This document shows, one piece after another, positions 7,052-15,179 of a stretch of 18,598 bases of DNA. Position 1 is the first letter of the stretch. Every line of letters starts with the position of its first letter. The translations under genes and the position numbers were made by a program. Where the stretch lies: contig CAJTYN010000048.1 of the NCBI GenBank assembly GCA_910584115.1, positions 1 through 18,598 on the forward strand. The letters run 5' to 3'. The notes below the pieces were generated by a model. The model saw only the letters and a program-made list of their open reading frames with translations. It did no database searches and was not told where the DNA came from. This DNA comes from an uncultured Lachnospiraceae bacterium (GTDB lineage: Bacteria > Bacillota > Clostridia > Lachnospirales > Lachnospiraceae).

Positions 7052-7405
7052 TTAGTATCTGCCCCGCAGGATACGGCCGACCTGATAGCTGCCCTTGCGT
7101 TCCAGATACGCCCCCACCTGAAAATTCCCGGTATCCGCATACGTATCTTTCAGGATCTTCTGCATCAGCACATAGGCTTCTTCCCGCCCCCGCGCGATCC
7201 CGATCACATGCGGACAGCGCATGTGGGCCGTCTCCTGCAGGAGCACCGAGGTGGAAACAATCTCCATAACGTTTTTCCTGTTGTGCGGCAATGTGAGGAG
7301 ATACACGCCCGGTGTGGGTTTCCTCCTGTTGATCCGCCCCATGGTCCTTCGTACCTGTTTTTTGACTTTTTCCCCCACGTACAAATGTACATACCATGTC
7401 AGCAT
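7052..7405 (-). CDS. Conserved-looking protein of unknown function, 117 residues
   Basis: This small basic protein starts MLTWYVHLYVGEKVKKQVRR. It contains TPGVYLLTLPHNRKNVMEI (31-49) and a central alpha/beta region with HVIGIARGREEAYVLMQKIL, and ends in a short basic tail. There is no signal peptide or membrane segment. It reads in the same direction as the DUF2953 and gerW genes, 39 bases upstream of DUF2953, and is separated from the Nudix gene by a terminator. It is therefore probably the first gene of the sporulation-linked unit. The ribosome binding site is weak, and a start at residue 22 (MGRINRR) cannot be excluded. No family is recognised with confidence. Confidence 0.7.
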   Translation of the reverse strand: MLTWYVHLYVGEKVKKQVRRTMGRINRRKPTPGVYLLTLPHNRKNVMEIVSTSVLLQETAHMRCPHVIGIARGREEAYVLMQKILKDTYADTGNFQVGAYLERKGSYQVGRILRGRY

Positions 7406-7468
7406 TCCCTATCTACCTGCTCATTTTTAAGATTTCCCAATTTTACAGAAACTAAACCCCATATCCAC

Positions 7469-7494
7469 AAAAGGGGCATCCCCGCCCCTTTTTT
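7469..7494. terminator. Bidirectional-looking terminator after the Nudix gene
   Basis: AAAAGGGGC (7469-7477) pairs with GCCCCTTTT (7484-7492) around a six-base loop, flanked by A and T runs. It lies just after the stop of the minus-strand Nudix gene. The T run is longer on the plus strand (six) than on the minus strand (four). Confidence 0.75.
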
Positions 7495-7507
7495 ACATGG
7501 ATCATGA

Positions 7508-7960
7508 TCAGTAATATCTCGGACGCGCCCATCTGCGGGCCTTCCGCAGCTCCATATATTCGCCGTATGCCCTCTCCACGATCTGCTTCTCATTTGCAAA
7601 TCGCAGCAGATGATAGACTTCATGGAACTTATAATAACCGGAATCGACGAAATACTCTTCCCTCTGAGGCTTACTATGATAATTATCCGCCGTCATCAGA
7701 TACCAATGTACTTCTTTCGTGACCACATCCTCGGGTATGGCAAAATTATAATGGCTGCGGCCGATATATTTTACCACGGACGCATTGACATCCGCTTCTT
7801 CTTTCACCTCCCTGAGCGCAGTCTCTGTGTACTCTTCTCCTTTTTCCACTGTGCCTTTAGGCAGTACCCATCCTTCATACCGGTTTTTGTAGGATTTGTA
7901 CAATGCCAAGATCTTCCCACGATAGATTACCACACCGCCACAGCTCGTTGCCTCGATCAT
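7508..7960 (-). CDS. Nudix hydrolase
   Basis: The 150-residue product hydrolyses a nucleoside diphosphate linked to another group; the WVLPKGTVEKGE start of the box resembles diadenosine-tetraphosphate hydrolases and MutT-like enzymes. The Nudix box spans residues 36-58, with Gly36, Glu42, Arg50, Glu51, Glu54 and Glu55 all in place. The usual box glycine at position 57 is Asp. The metal-binding glutamates are intact, so activity is expected. AGGAGG lies eight bases before the ATG. The gene has its own promoter and terminator. The substrate is not determinable from the sequence. Confidence 0.92.
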   Translation of the reverse strand: MIEATSCGGVVIYRGKILALYKSYKNRYEGWVLPKGTVEKGEEYTETALREVKEEADVNASVVKYIGRSHYNFAIPEDVVTKEVHWYLMTADNYHSKPQREEYFVDSGYYKFHEVYHLLRFANEKQIVERAYGEYMELRKARRWARPRYY

Positions 7961-8009
7961 TGCAATGCCTCCTGTTTGCGTGTGTTTTTATTATAAATGC
8001 CTAGTCTAT

Positions 8010-8038
8010 AGTATACCTCTTTTTTCCTTTACTAGCAA
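8010..8038 (-). promoter_or_regulatory. Nudix gene promoter
   Basis: On the minus strand -35 TTGCTA (8033-8038) and -10 TATACT (8010-8015) are separated by 17 bases. A second -10-like TATAAT occurs further downstream, but without a good -35. Confidence 0.65.
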
Positions 8039-8066
8039 CCTTTAATTCCGGAAAGAGGGACCAGTT

Positions 8067-9563
8067 TTACCGTACGAGGACAGACGTCTTTTGGGAAGAC
8101 CATCCGCTGTAGTAGATATATCTGCCGGCCTCTTTGTAGGTCCTTATGCGCCAATAGTATCTCCTGCCCGCCTTGAGGCCAGTGAACGTGTACTTTACAG
8201 TCTTGTTTTTTGTGATCTTCTTTTCCTTCACATTCCGGGTGAAACTCTTGTTTGTCGCGATCTGGAGGATATATCCCTGGGCCTTGGCATTCCTGCTCCA
8301 TGTGGCCAGCAATCTCCTGTTCTTCTGACTCTGTATCCGTCCGGATGATACACGGGTGGGATATACGTCGACGGCACAGGTGGCGCGCACGCCCCGGGCA
8401 GTCTTCGCAGTGATCACTGCCTCTCCTACGTTTTTCGCCTGCACCTTTCCCTTGGCATCCACTGACGCGACCGATCTGTTGCTGCTCGTCCAGGTGATCT
8501 TATCCTTACTGCCAGAAGGGCTGCGTCTGCAGGTAAGGCTGCTGCTCTGGCCCATGTACAGATCCAGTTTTGTTTTTGACAGCTTCAGGGATCTGGCATA
8601 GACCGTCTGCGTCCCTGTACCGCTGAGATCCTTGACCTTCGACAATGCCTTATACGGCTGGATCAGCCCATAGCCATACCACTGATCCCTCCCTTTTGCT
8701 CCCAGGTCAAGGGCTGTGCTCCTTACGATACTATGGCACTGACGGGCGGTCATGGATGGCTTTGCCTGGAACAGCAAGGCGGCCATGCCGGCGGCGACAG
8801 CTGTGGCACCGCTGGTCGCTCCCCCGGGGGCCACTACGTCCATCCTGTCATGGTGGGTCTCTTTTGGCAGGACCACATACTGCCCTTTGCCTGTATCGTA
8901 AGCCGCCACGCCGACACAGAGGGTATTCGTATGGGCGGACGGATAGTGGTATTCCTGTTTCCCTGTATTCCCGCTGGAGGCACACAGCAGTATGCTGTTA
9001 TCTGCCGCCGTATAGACACTCTGGATCGCGTCGTACTCTGCCCTTATGTCGTCATCTTCAGGGTCGCTCTCGGCGTTTACACCCTTATCATATGTCCAGC
9101 CGCTGAAACTGATCACACGGCATTTTTTTGACTGTGCCCACCGGATCGCGCTGATCAGATCTTTTTCATAGGATATCTTGATGATGTACAAGTTGATCTT
9201 AGGGGCGACCTGCAGCAGGGTCTTGGCGCACTCTGTGCCGTGGCTCTGTCCAGAGTCATATCCATCCCCCCAGTCTTCAGACCCGGTCCTGGCGTTGTAC
9301 ACTCCTCTCACATTGGGCCTGACCGCCGGGTCGTAGGGGTTGACACCGACATAATCTATGATGGCCACATTCACACCCTGGCCTGTGACATGTTTCCAAA
9401 CGTCATTCAGCCGCAGCCGGGTCAGATCCCCGTTCCCCATGGTACCGACCCGTGTTTCTGACTCACTCTGCTCCTGCAGATCGGCTCCCGCCGCACAGAC
9501 CACGCCCGTATCTGCTATGAGCAATGCCAGACATACGATAAGACTCAAGATCCTTTTCTTCAT
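8067..9563 (-). CDS. Secreted S8 (subtilisin-like) serine protease with Ig-like and Fn3-like tail
   Basis: This 498-residue protein has a Sec signal peptide (1-25, ending VVCAAGA) and a compact S8 domain from about residue 45. The triad is Asp70 (VAIIDY), His108 (GQSHGTECA) and Ser251 (GGATSGATAVAAG), with the oxyanion Asn199 in ASSGNTG. There is no room for a classical I9 propeptide. Residues 323-400 form a bacterial Ig-like (BIG2) domain (SLKLSKTKLDLYMGQS, TSSNRSVASVDAKGKV). Residues 405-498 look like a fibronectin type III domain ending in a YSGW segment. No sortase motif or membrane anchor is seen, so it is probably released or wall-bound through its tail. It follows the PBP gene by 59 bases on the same strand and may be a wall-protein or envelope protease (inference). 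Confidence 0.92.
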   Translation of the reverse strand: MKKRILSLIVCLALLIADTGVVCAAGADLQEQSESETRVGTMGNGDLTRLRLNDVWKHVTGQGVNVAIIDYVGVNPYDPAVRPNVRGVYNARTGSEDWGDGYDSGQSHGTECAKTLLQVAPKINLYIIKISYEKDLISAIRWAQSKKCRVISFSGWTYDKGVNAESDPEDDDIRAEYDAIQSVYTAADNSILLCASSGNTGKQEYHYPSAHTNTLCVGVAAYDTGKGQYVVLPKETHHDRMDVVAPGGATSGATAVAAGMAALLFQAKPSMTARQCHSIVRSTALDLGAKGRDQWYGYGLIQPYKALSKVKDLSGTGTQTVYARSLKLSKTKLDLYMGQSSSLTCRRSPSGSKDKITWTSSNRSVASVDAKGKVQAKNVGEAVITAKTARGVRATCAVDVYPTRVSSGRIQSQKNRRLLATWSRNAKAQGYILQIATNKSFTRNVKEKKITKNKTVKYTFTGLKAGRRYYWRIRTYKEAGRYIYYSGWSSQKTSVLVR

Positions 9564-9622
9564 ACCTCATCCCTTTCCTGTTCTCATCATCCATAGTAAA
9601 CGCCTATCCGGCGGCAGGATCC

Positions 9623-11113
9623 TCAATAATAATACGAATTGAAGATCTGTCCGGCCACCGGCACCGCCGATTCGCTCCCCGATCCGCCGCCCTCGATGAT
9701 CACGCTGACCACAAGGTCTGGATCTTCCACATTGGAATACCCCACGAACCAGGAATGGCTGTCTTTGATCTCGCCTTCCCCGTACTCTGCAGATCCCGTC
9801 TTTCCCGCCACGGTATAACCCTGGCCGCCCAGGGACGCAGCCGTCCCGTAATCCACCACCTCTTTCATGAGTCCCGCCAGCACAGAGGCTTCCGAAGACG
9901 GGATCAGTTCTCTATAGGCATCCGGCATATATTTTTTTACCTGGTCGCCGCTGTAATTCTCCACCCGGTCGATCAGATACGGCCGCATCAGAGTCCCCTG
10001 GTTGGCAATCGCGCTGACCATCATCGCCATGTGCATGGGCGAGACCAGTGTATCCCCCTGCCCGATCGACGTCTGCATCATCAGAGGGACCACCGACTTC
10101 CCGTCGACGGAGAGTACGCTGGACTTGTAATCCATGGTCAGAGGGAGTTTTTTATTGAACAGCAGGCTCTCCCCGGCCTGTCGCAAAGCTCTTCCTCCCA
10201 TCTGGACACCGATCTCCACAAATGCACTGTTGCAGGAATAAGCGAAAGCCGACCGCAGATCCACAGGCCCGTGGGCGATGTGGTCGTAATCGGTGATCGT
10301 ATGCCCCTGTTTTGTGATCTCGCCCTGGCAGTCGTGACTGAACCCTTCCACGGTCCCATGCTGGCGCAGATAGCCAAGGGCCGTCACGATCTTGAACACG
10401 GATCCGGGCGGGTACTGCCCCTGTGTGGCCCGGTTGAGGAGGCTGCTGTTCTCCTCATCGGAGGCCAGATAGTCCCAGTTCTCCTCCAGATAGTTCGGAT
10501 CAAAATCGGATCGGCTCACCATGGCCAGGATCTTTCCGGTGGACGGCTCCATAGCCACCACGGCTCCTTTCCGGTCACCCAGGGCGTTATACGCGGCGGT
10601 CTGCAGCTTTACGCTCAGTGTGCTCACCACATTGTCCCCTTTGTTCTTTTCGTTCATGAATTCATTTTTCATCTGTTCCAGAAAGAACGCATGGGAGTTG
10701 AGCAGATGGAAATTCGCCTCGGATTCCAACCCGCTCTTCCCGTAGGAGTCATAGCCCACCACATGGGCGAACATACTGCCATAGGGGTAATAACGGTACT
10801 CCGACCCGTCCTCCGCGGTCTGCGTAGCCGCCAGCACCTCCCCTTCCGATGAAAGGATGCTCCCCCGGATCACCCGGTCCGCGAACGTATCCTGCCGGGT
10901 ATTATAGGGACTATTGATAAATTCCTCGCTCTTTACCAGGTTAAAATAGACAAGCCAGCCGACCAGCGATATGAAGATCGCCACAAACATATATGAAACG
11001 ATGGCGTACGGCTTATTCCTGGACTGGACGGGATCTTTTCGTTTACGCCCTGCCTTCTTCCTGAACATTCTGTTCAAGTGCTTTTCTGATCTTTTCAAGT
11101 TCTTCGTCCTCAT
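9623..11113 (-). CDS. Class B penicillin-binding protein (peptidoglycan transpeptidase)
   Basis: The enzyme cross-links peptidoglycan stem peptides outside the membrane. A basic cytoplasmic N-terminus (1-35) is followed by one membrane helix (about 37-60) and a short pedestal domain. The transpeptidase domain has the acyl-serine motif SVFK (Ser238-Lys241), SCN (293-295) and KTG (438-440). At 496 residues it lacks PASTA domains and is shorter than typical FtsI, and so resembles the PbpA/FtsI-like partners of SEDS proteins. It overlaps the SEDS gene by 71 bases. The annotated ATG at 11113 has only a close GGGAAG; a TTG at 11098 or an ATG at 11068 could be the true start. Confidence 0.93.
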   Translation of the reverse strand: MRTKNLKRSEKHLNRMFRKKAGRKRKDPVQSRNKPYAIVSYMFVAIFISLVGWLVYFNLVKSEEFINSPYNTRQDTFADRVIRGSILSSEGEVLAATQTAEDGSEYRYYPYGSMFAHVVGYDSYGKSGLESEANFHLLNSHAFFLEQMKNEFMNEKNKGDNVVSTLSVKLQTAAYNALGDRKGAVVAMEPSTGKILAMVSRSDFDPNYLEENWDYLASDEENSSLLNRATQGQYPPGSVFKIVTALGYLRQHGTVEGFSHDCQGEITKQGHTITDYDHIAHGPVDLRSAFAYSCNSAFVEIGVQMGGRALRQAGESLLFNKKLPLTMDYKSSVLSVDGKSVVPLMMQTSIGQGDTLVSPMHMAMMVSAIANQGTLMRPYLIDRVENYSGDQVKKYMPDAYRELIPSSEASVLAGLMKEVVDYGTAASLGGQGYTVAGKTGSAEYGEGEIKDSHSWFVGYSNVEDPDLVVSVIIEGGGSGSESAVPVAGQIFNSYYY

Positions 11114-12395
11114 CTTCCCGCAATATATAGAGTCCCTGGATGATCGCCAGCATGATGATCGTGGTCAGCGCCGAGCTGCCCCCGTAGCTCACCAGCGGAA
11201 GTGTGATCCCCGTCATGGGGATGAACTTCGTCGCCCCGCCGATGTGCAGGAACACCTGGAACGCATACTCCGTACCCAGGCCCAGCGCGATCAGTTTGTA
11301 AAATGGATTCTTGATCTGCAGGGAGATATTTACGATCATCAGGAAAAAACTCATACAGATCAAGATCAGGCAGATCGCAAAGACCCCGCCCAGCTCCTCG
11401 CATATGGCCGAAAACACAAAATCCTCATCGGCCACCGGGATGCTCTCCGGGGAACCCTGGAAAAGCCCCATCCCGAACCAGCTCCCTGTACCGATCGCAA
11501 ACATAGACTGCACGATCTGATATCCTTCCTGTTCATAGACAGAGAATGGTCTCTTCCACGCCGTCACCCTCTGCCGCACATGGCCGAAAAGGAAATAAGC
11601 CACCACCGAGGCCACCGCCCCTCCGGCCATCCCTCCGGCAAAATAAAACGGATTGCGGGTCACCACATAGATCATCACCAGATAGGTGATGAAAAAGACC
11701 ACCGCGCTGCCTAAGTCCCTGGACATGACTAAGATCAATACATGCAGCCCCGCCACCACCGTGGCCCGCACCACCTGCAGAAAACTGTGATCATTCCACA
11801 GGAGGGACGCCATGAAGAACACGAAGACGATCTTGATGAACTCCGAGGGCTGCACGCCAAAGAGCGTCAGCTTTGCGCCAAAGGTGGTCCGTCCCAGGAC
11901 GAACACAGCCGCCAGCATCACTACGCCCACGGCCGCATAGACCCAGGTCAGCTTTTTTAGGAACTGCATCTTCCGGATCATCACCGGCACCACCAGCGCC
12001 AAGATGCTGCCCACAGTCACGATCATGAACTGCCGCTCAGCTTTATCCAAGTTCAGCCTGCACAAGATCACCAGGCCGATGCTGAGCAGCATGCACATAT
12101 TGTTCACCAGGAGCATGGATGCCTTCTTATAAAACATCCGGTACGCGATCTGCACGGCCGCCACATACAGGAGCATCTGCCCGTAAAAGAAGATCATCCG
12201 GATGTCCTTGCTCTTTAAGAACAGCACCAGAAAACTCAAGGAAAGGAACAGCACCGTCACGGCCAGCTGTTTTCCCAAAAGTATATTCTGCCTGTGCTTT
12301 TCCCGTTTCCGGAACATCTGGAAACACTGCAGGGTATACAAGATCACCAGGATCACCAACAGATATTTTGACAATTCTACGATTATATTGACCAC
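11043..12395 (-). CDS. SEDS glycosyltransferase, FtsW/RodA/SpoVE family
   Basis: SEDS proteins polymerise lipid II into glycan strands and work with a class B PBP, here encoded directly downstream. The 450-residue product has about ten to twelve membrane helices. It keeps the family signatures FGVQPSEFIKI (179-189), MSRDLGSAVVFF (224-235), the extracellular loop motif DEDFVFSAICEELGG (323-337, containing the essential acidic position) and the C-terminal GITLPLVSYGGSS (396-408). It ends in an acidic cytoplasmic tail (DEDEELEK). The start is a GTG with AGGTGG a few bases upstream, eight bases after the U32 stop. Whether it acts in division, elongation or sporulation cannot be decided here, so no symbol is given. 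Confidence 0.94.
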   Translation of the reverse strand: MVNIIVELSKYLLVILVILYTLQCFQMFRKREKHRQNILLGKQLAVTVLFLSLSFLVLFLKSKDIRMIFFYGQMLLYVAAVQIAYRMFYKKASMLLVNNMCMLLSIGLVILCRLNLDKAERQFMIVTVGSILALVVPVMIRKMQFLKKLTWVYAAVGVVMLAAVFVLGRTTFGAKLTLFGVQPSEFIKIVFVFFMASLLWNDHSFLQVVRATVVAGLHVLILVMSRDLGSAVVFFITYLVMIYVVTRNPFYFAGGMAGGAVASVVAYFLFGHVRQRVTAWKRPFSVYEQEGYQIVQSMFAIGTGSWFGMGLFQGSPESIPVADEDFVFSAICEELGGVFAICLILICMSFFLMIVNISLQIKNPFYKLIALGLGTEYAFQVFLHIGGATKFIPMTGITLPLVSYGGSSALTTIIMLAIIQGLYILREDEDEELEKIRKALEQNVQEEGRA

Positions 12396-12403
12396 TTTGC
12401 CAC

Positions 12404-14542
12404 CTATCCTACTCCACGTTTCATATGTCCTTTTGTAAAAGAAAACTCTTCCTCGATCCGTTCACCCTGTACATAGGCCCTTATGAATGCCTGCGCCACG
12501 CTCTCGGTGCGGGCCGCATCCTCCACGGTGAAGGACAGGAAAGCCCAATCCAGGCCCATCCCCTGTAAGATCTCCTTGTGTCCCGGCAGACCATAGGGCA
12601 GGCTGTTGTAAATGACATTATAACAGGACTCACAGTAACACTGCACCGGAAAACTTTTTTTATACCGGTCTTTCAGTGTCAGGCACTTTTTCTGTCTGTC
12701 ACATCTTCCGGTATTTTTCTGGACGCACTGGGCCGAGATCATCAGCGGGATATAGCCATACACCATCACGGAACTCATGGAGTTATCCCTGTGGGCGATC
12801 TCCTTTTCATTCAGCTCCAGAGGCACCATATCCGCCGCCACCCCCTGGACCCGCCAAAAATCCACCGCCTCGTCATTATACGTATACATGCTCGCGTCCA
12901 GACGGCACCGCCCGGCCCAGCCCCTCTCTGCCAAGAGTCCGAAGCTCTCCAGATCGCGCACCAGGAAACCTTTGCAGCCGTACGACAGGGCGCGGTCGCA
13001 TACGCGCAGGATCCGATCCAGATCCCGGTGACGGGTGATGTGCGGGAGCGCCAGGGACCAATCCCGGGACCGCTCCCGGAGATATCCGCCGCCTTCCCTC
13101 CGGCAGATCTCTTCAAATAAAGGAATGCCCAGAAACAGTTCCTTTAGCCCTTCCATCCCTTCCAATACCTTCCACTGACCCAGCGTCTCGCAGGAAGCCT
13201 CCAGGGACATCTCTCTTTTCCCTGATCTGATGATGCCCGCTCTGGGACAGCCCTGCTCCGCCTCTATCAGACCCAACGTGCCTGGATCTGGCCGTTTATA
13301 TCTTTGTAAGAGAGCCTGCTCCAGATCCTGTATCCCTTTCCTGCGCAGATCATTGAGCTGGCTTGCCGGGATGAACAGCCCCTCTTCCATCTCCAACCGG
13401 AGATCCTCGAAGTCAAAAGCCGTATCCCCGGTCTTGCACATCTGTTCTAAGATACGCTCCCGGGTCGTCGGCCGCTTTTGGGCCCTCTGGGGCGTATCGC
13501 CTGTCACTGTCACGGCGCAATCGCCGGAAGATATCTCCAGTATAGCACGAGAGGCCGAAGATAACATTAAATAACCCTTAATTTTTTCTTTTCTTTTTCT
13601 GATCTTTACCGGATGCGCGCTGATCTTCTTCTCATCCTGGAATGCGATCATGGACGGACCCGGCTTTCCCTGAAAATACCCTCTGCAGAAACCGCCCCGG
13701 GAAAAAAGATCCCGCAGGAACTTTTTATCCCGCTCCAGCTGCCCCGGATCCGGGCGTATCCCTTTATCCAGATCGTCCAGGTATCTCCTGTAGACGGAGA
13801 CGACCCCGGCCACATAATCCGGCTGCTTCATCCGGCCTTCGATCTTCAGGGAGTACACGCCGGCTTCCAGGATCTTAGGCAGCAGCTCCAGTGTGCAGAT
13901 GTCTTTGGGGCTTAAGAGACGGCCGCTCTTTCCTCCCGCCTGATAGGGCAGCCTGCAGGGCTGAGCGCACCGCCCCCGGTTCCCGCTCCGTCCGCCCAGC
14001 ATACTGCTGAACAGGCACCGTCCGGAGTAACTGTAGCACAGCGCCCCGTGGACAAAAGCCTCGATCTCCAGGGAAGTCTCCTCCCGGATCTTTTTCAGCT
14101 CCCCGAAAGTCAGCTCCCGGGCCGTCACGACCCGGGCCGCCCCCGCCGCCTCCAAGACCTTCGCGCCATGCGCCCCCGTGACCGCCATCTGGGTACTGGC
14201 ATGGATGGGCAGATCCGGGAACCGCCGCCGGATATGGGCAAAGACCCCCAGATCCTGGACGATCACAGCGTCCAGCCCCTGCTCATACAGCGGGAGCAGA
14301 TACGGATCCAGCTGCTCCTGGATCTCCCGGTTCTTCAAAAGCGTGTTGACCGTCAGGTAAAATCTGCATTTTCGCAGGTGCGCATAGTCGATCGCGCGGC
14401 ACAGCTCGTCCTCACTGAAATTTTCCGCATACGCCCGCGCCCCGAAAAGCCTGCCGCCCGCATAGACGGCATCCGCCCCCGCGCCGATCGCGCCCTCCAT
14501 CGCCTCCCAGGAACCGGCCGGCGCCAGCAATTCCACAGCCAT
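12404..14542 (-). CDS. U32 family protein, RlhA-like 23S rRNA hydroxylation enzyme
   Basis: U32 'peptidases' of this kind include E. coli RlhA, which hydroxylates cytidine 2501 of 23S rRNA, and TrhP, which hydroxylates tRNA uridines. The 712-residue product starts MAVELLAPAGSWEAM and carries the iron-sulfur cysteines Cys169, Cys176, Cys192 and Cys196 (GALCYSYSGRC, GRCAQPC). The segment SLKIEGRMKQPDYV (231-244) is also family-typical. A middle DUF3656-type region (about 310-420) follows. A second U32-like half (about 430-712) has its own cysteine group at 606, 614, 620, 635, 637 and 640. The start at 14542 has AGGAGGAG five bases upstream; a longer frame to 14587 lacks one. It opens the SEDS-PBP-protease unit. 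Confidence 0.92.
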   Translation of the reverse strand: MAVELLAPAGSWEAMEGAIGAGADAVYAGGRLFGARAYAENFSEDELCRAIDYAHLRKCRFYLTVNTLLKNREIQEQLDPYLLPLYEQGLDAVIVQDLGVFAHIRRRFPDLPIHASTQMAVTGAHGAKVLEAAGAARVVTARELTFGELKKIREETSLEIEAFVHGALCYSYSGRCLFSSMLGGRSGNRGRCAQPCRLPYQAGGKSGRLLSPKDICTLELLPKILEAGVYSLKIEGRMKQPDYVAGVVSVYRRYLDDLDKGIRPDPGQLERDKKFLRDLFSRGGFCRGYFQGKPGPSMIAFQDEKKISAHPVKIRKRKEKIKGYLMLSSASRAILEISSGDCAVTVTGDTPQRAQKRPTTRERILEQMCKTGDTAFDFEDLRLEMEEGLFIPASQLNDLRRKGIQDLEQALLQRYKRPDPGTLGLIEAEQGCPRAGIIRSGKREMSLEASCETLGQWKVLEGMEGLKELFLGIPLFEEICRREGGGYLRERSRDWSLALPHITRHRDLDRILRVCDRALSYGCKGFLVRDLESFGLLAERGWAGRCRLDASMYTYNDEAVDFWRVQGVAADMVPLELNEKEIAHRDNSMSSVMVYGYIPLMISAQCVQKNTGRCDRQKKCLTLKDRYKKSFPVQCYCESCYNVIYNSLPYGLPGHKEILQGMGLDWAFLSFTVEDAARTESVAQAFIRAYVQGERIEEEFSFTKGHMKRGVG

Positions 14543-14617
14543 CGGACTCTCCTCCTCTCCCTGAAAAAAAGAAGCTGTCTCACACATCTATCGAAGACAG
14601 CCCATCTGATACCCTTA

Positions 14618-14646
14618 ATCCTAACACAGATCCTGACAGATTTCAA
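14618..14646 (-). promoter_or_regulatory. Promoter of the U32-SEDS-PBP-protease unit
   Basis: On the minus strand -35 TTGAAA (14641-14646) and -10 TAGGAT (14618-14623) are separated by 17 bases. The -35 lies inside a 16-base element (14633-14648) that recurs in the ruvA promoter. Confidence 0.7.
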
Positions 14647-14740
14647 CTTCATCACGGGGATAAAGATCCTGGTGCCGATCCGGCAGATATGCTATGATGA
14701 ATTAAGGTGGGATTTCCCAGATGCAGATCACCTCTCAGTG

Positions 14741-14779
14741 AGAAGCGCCCGTCCTGGTGTCGACAGGACGGGCGCTTCT
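14741..14779. repeat. Perfect 16-bp inverted repeat (hairpin) between zapA and the U32 gene
   Basis: AGAAGCGCCCGTCCTG (14741-14756) is the exact reverse complement of 14764-14779, around the seven-base loop GTGTCGA. The hairpin begins 15 bases after the zapA stop. No T run follows on the minus strand (CACTGAG follows), and only TATATA follows on the plus strand. It may stop or stabilise the ruvA-ruvB-zapA transcript, but it is not a standard intrinsic terminator. Confidence 0.85.
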
Positions 14780-14794
14780 ATATACAACATCATT

Positions 14795-15151
14795 TTATCT
14801 CTCCAACCGCTTGCGGAGCTTTTCCCGCTCCTGCTCCAGCTCTTCTATCTTCATCTTCAAGGAAACCAATTCATGCTTCAGGTCATACATCTCCTGATCC
14901 TTCTGGCTCAGCTCCTGCTCCAGGATCTCCGCCTGCTTCTTCGCTTTAAAAAAATCATCGCTGATGTTCAGGCTCAACAGCATATGTTTTGTTTCCATGG
15001 GCTGTCTGGAATATCCGGGGAGTTCGCTGAATTCTTCCAGTTTCCCATTCATATAATTGGCAACCTTCTGCAGATAGTCCGCGCTCTCATAGCCTCCCAG
15101 GGTGATCACTTTTCCTCCGATGATCACCTGTGCTGTATTTTTGCCTGCCAT
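14795..15151 (-). CDS. zapA: Cell division protein ZapA
   Basis: ZapA binds and bundles FtsZ filaments and promotes Z-ring assembly at midcell. The 118-residue product has the N-terminal ZapA fold (QVIIGGKVITLGGYESADYLQKVANYMN, about 8-35) and a middle helix with LLSLNISDDFFKAK. A long Glu/Lys/Leu-rich coiled coil (about 72-118) matches the family's dimer-forming tail. AGAGGAGG lies six bases before the ATG. It follows ruvB by 28 bases on the same strand, a common arrangement in Clostridia, and so is likely the last gene of the ruvA unit before the hairpin. Confidence 0.93.
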   Translation of the reverse strand: MAGKNTAQVIIGGKVITLGGYESADYLQKVANYMNGKLEEFSELPGYSRQPMETKHMLLSLNISDDFFKAKKQAEILEQELSQKDQEMYDLKHELVSLKMKIEELEQEREKLRKRLER

Positions 15152-15179
15152 CCCAAGCCTCCTCTTATCTGATCGTTCT

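Noticed and set aside
9755..10852. Long plus-strand frame opposite the penicillin-binding protein
   Set aside because: It is rich in His, Arg and Pro with no recognisable motif or ribosome binding site, and lies fully antisense to a gene with clear catalytic motifs.
14048..15172. Plus-strand frame spanning the U32 start, promoter, hairpin and zapA
   Set aside because: It crosses regulatory sites and two well-supported genes on the other strand, and its translation is low-complexity.
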